DNA of 47,628 nucleotides, from positions 10,413-58,040 of the forward strand of contig MQRK01224637.1 in the NCBI GenBank assembly GCA_001938485.1, in the 5' to 3' direction. A model generated the notes under the pieces. That model saw only the letters and a list, made by a program, of their open reading frames with translations. It was not told where the DNA came from and made no database searches. Of the stretch, positions 45,045-47,628 are shown in pieces. Source of the stretch: Girardia tigrina. Taxonomy: Eukaryota; Platyhelminthes; Tricladida; Dugesiidae. Made by a program: the position numbers and the translations under genes. The first letter of the stretch is position 1. Each line of letters begins with the position of its first letter.

Positions 45045-45235
45045 TAGCATGGCTTGTCCGTAATCAATGTGATTTTTCATCTTGAAAGGATTTGGAAGGT
45101 TTATATTAGCTGTTAAGTAGTATGAAAAGACTCTCTTATTCCGTTTTAGTCTTTTCTTTTGTTACTTTGTATTTTTCTACTTAATTTTCAACATTTCAAA
45201 CATTATTATGATTTAAATAAATATTAATTTATTAA

Positions 45236-45820
45236 ATTACTTAGCCACTGAACCGGCTCCTTCATCCAGAGCAACCTGACTGAAGCGGGTGTGTGGACAC
45301 CTATCAGCAGTGGTAGGATTCAAATAATTTAAGAACCGGTTCGGTATGATGACTAAAAATATCAATGAAAAATCTAAATTACCCACTTTTACGTAACAAA
45401 TAACAATAATATCAGATCAAACCTTTTCGTTACATTACTAATAATAGTTCAGTACATTAATTAATTAAAAAATGCATAATTTTTGTTTACAATAAGTTAT
45501 GTTTGTCAGTTATTTTTGAATTTTAATTTGTTAGTAACCGGTTCGCTGAACTCAAAAAATTTTAAGAACCGGTTCTAGCGAACCAGTGCGAACCGGCTGA
45601 ACCCCACCATTGCCTAGCAGGATGAAAAAAACCTTGCAAAGGGGAGATGAGCTCTTTAGAGCCAACGGCCATTCATACCTGAAGAAGAGATAGGCACCAC
45701 CAGGTTACTTCCCTACTGAGACACTCAAAAATATGCAAACCCAAGCCATAATGCTTGTGCATAATTGAGTGCACCCACGGTCCAACGCCTAGGGTACAAA
45801 AAATATTACTTCAGTCATCC
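45236..45820. repeat. Higher-GC repeat-like unit split by a hAT MITE
   Basis: GCCACTGAACCGGCTCC through GTGTGGACACCTATCAG (45243-45307) and CCTAGCAGGATGAAAAAA onward to about 45800 share a composition unlike their AT-rich flanks. They probably formed one unit before the MITE at 45308-45612 inserted. No open frame and no convincing tRNA-type A and B boxes were found, so a SINE or a LINE tail is only a guess. Confidence 0.4.
45308..45612. mobile_element. hAT-type MITE, 305 bp
   Basis: Left end CAGTGGTAGGATTCAAATAA with AAGAACCGGTTC just inside; right end, on the other strand, CAATGGTGGGGTTCAGCCGG with GAACCGGTTCTT inside. Flanks CCTATCAG (45300-45307) and CCTAGCAG (45613-45620) are an 8-bp target duplication with one change. 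CAGTGGTGGGATTCA-type ends with inner AACCGGTTCG words are typical of a widespread hAT MITE group. Ends and duplication have both drifted, so it is older than the MITE at 40632. Confidence 0.88.
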
Positions 45821-47437
45821 TTGAATACAAAAAATCTTCTTTCATACGTGTATATATCAACAAATAACGAATGCTCTTTTGTATTTTAAGTACATTTTGC
45901 ATGTAGAGAGAAATTCTAAGTACATTTTTCACAGTCAAAATGTACTTATTCGTTAAAATGAATAATTAAAAAGAAATATCCTGTATTCTTATTTTACTTT
46001 GTGTCCAAATGAAACGAAATTATAAATAATTATTTTTTTCCAAAATAGTTAATCGTGAAAAATATTTGTCAGATAATCCTTTAAAAGTAATTTGTATTTG
46101 CGAGCTAAAATTGTATACAAATTTTTATGTAACTGATGTCAACATTGGAGAGACAATGTTATCTTTGCCCTCCTATTTGTGAGTACATACATCCACGTCA
46201 TAAGAGTCTGTGAACATTTGATATCGCATCAGAACAGAGAGTCGGGCAAATTAAAAAGAAATCTTCGATTCTGATTTCGAATTTTGATATACTTTTGAAA
46301 AGAAAATATTGCGAGTCATGATCAGGCACCATAGCATTGTCATAGATGTTCAAAAGAGAAATAGCATAGCTGTTACAATGTGTAATATTTTTATTAAGAA
46401 CACTGATATGACTTTTAATATTTTTATTTTTACAACAAGTTTGAATGTCCTCAGGACAATCTTTGTAAAAGCTTTCGTAAGATTACATCCGTCTAGTTAA
46501 TTAATGACTTTAATCTTATTATTTGAGCAAATGAAGAATTACAAAAATTGTTACAATATTTATTCAAAATTTTATTGATTCGAAATTAAAATGATTATTA
46601 ATTATTTAAAAAATATTAATTTCATTAATTTATTTAAAAGTTGTAAATAGAATTAATTAACTTATTTAAAATTTTACAATTATTTTAAATTAGAAATAAA
46701 TTTAAAAATTACATATTTTCAGATAATAATAATTAAATTATTAATCATCCATTTGAGTAAGAGAGACACATTTCCAAATTAACATACAACATTTTTATCT
46801 TTGATACTTTAATTTTGGAATATTTCTATTTTTATAGTAAATTTAAAAAAAAATATTAGTTTTTTTAAATTAAGTTATTAAAATAACATTAAATAAATTT
46901 CAGTCTTAATTTTCTTAAATGCTCAGAGAGTTTTTTGTTATATTTGAATTAAAAATATTATTCTTGTATAAAAAATTGTAATTCATGGTAATTATTTTAG
47001 TAATTTAATATTTTTCAATATGAAAGTTTTCCAATAATATTTTTGTATAATTTAAAATAATTAATTAGATATTATAATGAAAAAAGTTATTTCTCATTTT
47101 TATCTATTTTTGTCTAATTGTTTTTCTACTAAATTGATGGATAAATGGAGGCCGGAAAAGATTCTTTATATATTTGTAGTGACCAGTTTTAACGCAACAA
47201 TTAATATCATATTATTTACCTCTAATCAACGTGTATAAGCCTATATCTATATGTAATTTTGTATAATTATTTATTTATTTATTTATCTATTTTATTTATC
47301 CTTGGCAGTCATATCCGGGGAACTAAGCACTAAGTTCTGGCAGACGGACAGGTGACACTAAAAATTATTATTATTATTATTTATATTATTATTATTATTT
47401 TTATGTTATTATCTAAATAATTTTTATAAAGAACAAT
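45821..47437. other. No confirmed gene
   Basis: AT-rich overall. The piece at 46140-46500 is more mixed and has a 63-codon plus frame (46309-46500) with no recognised content. At 46740-46800 a word resembling CATCCATTTGAGTAAGAGAG loosely recalls the repeat edge near 3371 and 9462. At 47295-47357 a GC-richer stretch (CTTGGCAGTCATATCCGGGG ... GACGGACAGGTGACAC) precedes (ATT)n, like the end of a retroposon. Confidence 0.35.
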
Positions 47438-47628
47438 AATTGAGTTTCCTTTACATTTATTATTATCACAATTTGAATTGTCACTACAACAATTCTCCGT
47501 AAAACTTGTGTAGCTCGTCATCGTTCTTGATTGATAATCTTTAATAATATTCTTCAACGTCTTATTATTCAAACAAATTTAAAATACAATTTAATCATTA
47601 CAAAAATAATTTATACTTTAAATTATAA
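47438..47628. repeat. Interspersed repeat, copy B, cut by the window edge
   Basis: Matches 3008-3198 in the same orientation with eight differences, six of them transitions. Similarity starts near the word AATTGAGTTTCC and is still running at the last base, so the full repeat is longer than 191 bases. Confidence 0.75.

Noticed and set aside
45236-45820. tRNA-derived SINE
   Set aside because: Only weak approximations to A and B boxes (GCCACTGAACCGG, GGTTACTTCC) exist, with wrong spacing and no A-rich tail.
1-47628. tRNA, rRNA or CRISPR array
   Set aside because: No cloverleaf-like gene, no rRNA core sequence, and no regularly spaced identical repeats were seen. The periodic repeats present are AT microsatellites and one 11-bp minisatellite.

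Overview
The window is very AT-rich, repeat-laden eukaryotic DNA, by eye roughly a quarter G+C. It holds many DNA-transposon families (mariner, Tc1, hAT, MULE and several MITEs), a LINE, an LTR-element fossil, and one spliced animal gene. The animal call rests on three exons, all on the minus strand, of an RGK-type small GTPase (Rad/Gem/Rem/Rgk family, a metazoan group). An arthropod or another protostome is my guess; the sequence does not name the species. I found no rRNA, tRNA or CRISPR array.

Layout. The GTPase runs right to left: a 107-base exon at 24047-24153, a 171-base exon at 8164-8334 and the terminal exon at 759-974, with a poly(A) signal at 717-722. The introns are 15.7 kb and 7.2 kb. 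The exon with the P-loop was not found and should lie to the right, probably outside the window. The 7.2 kb intron holds a repeat copy at 3008-3198 and a small helix-turn-helix transposase remnant at 4233-4523. The 15.7 kb intron holds a Tc1 fossil, a MULE fragment with a SWIM finger, a nearly whole hAT transposase gene with its own 71-base intron, an unidentified decayed coding stretch, a decayed mariner, a 576-base inverted-repeat element, and a full-length mariner with both TIRs but an assembly gap in its middle.

From 24.2 kb to the end there is no confident host gene. This part holds a Ty3/gypsy pol fossil (27.4-28.5 kb), a second hAT fossil (31.8-34.0 kb), three compact MITEs with clear TIRs and target duplications, one older hAT MITE, a LINE (37.7-39.9 kb) broken by hairpin-bearing sequence, a decayed AGC-kinase pseudogene of the ribosomal-S6-kinase family (41.6-42.05 kb), and a GC-rich 11-bp tandem repeat. 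The first 3 kb and the last 190 bases carry copies of the same repeat, about 96% identical.

I see no new defence, toxin or signalling system. The points most worth following are the RGK gene with its inflated introns, the kinase pseudogene, the unidentified coding stretch at 15.9-16.5 kb, and the hairpin pair around a LINE piece. Family names come from motifs read by eye; no database search was possible.
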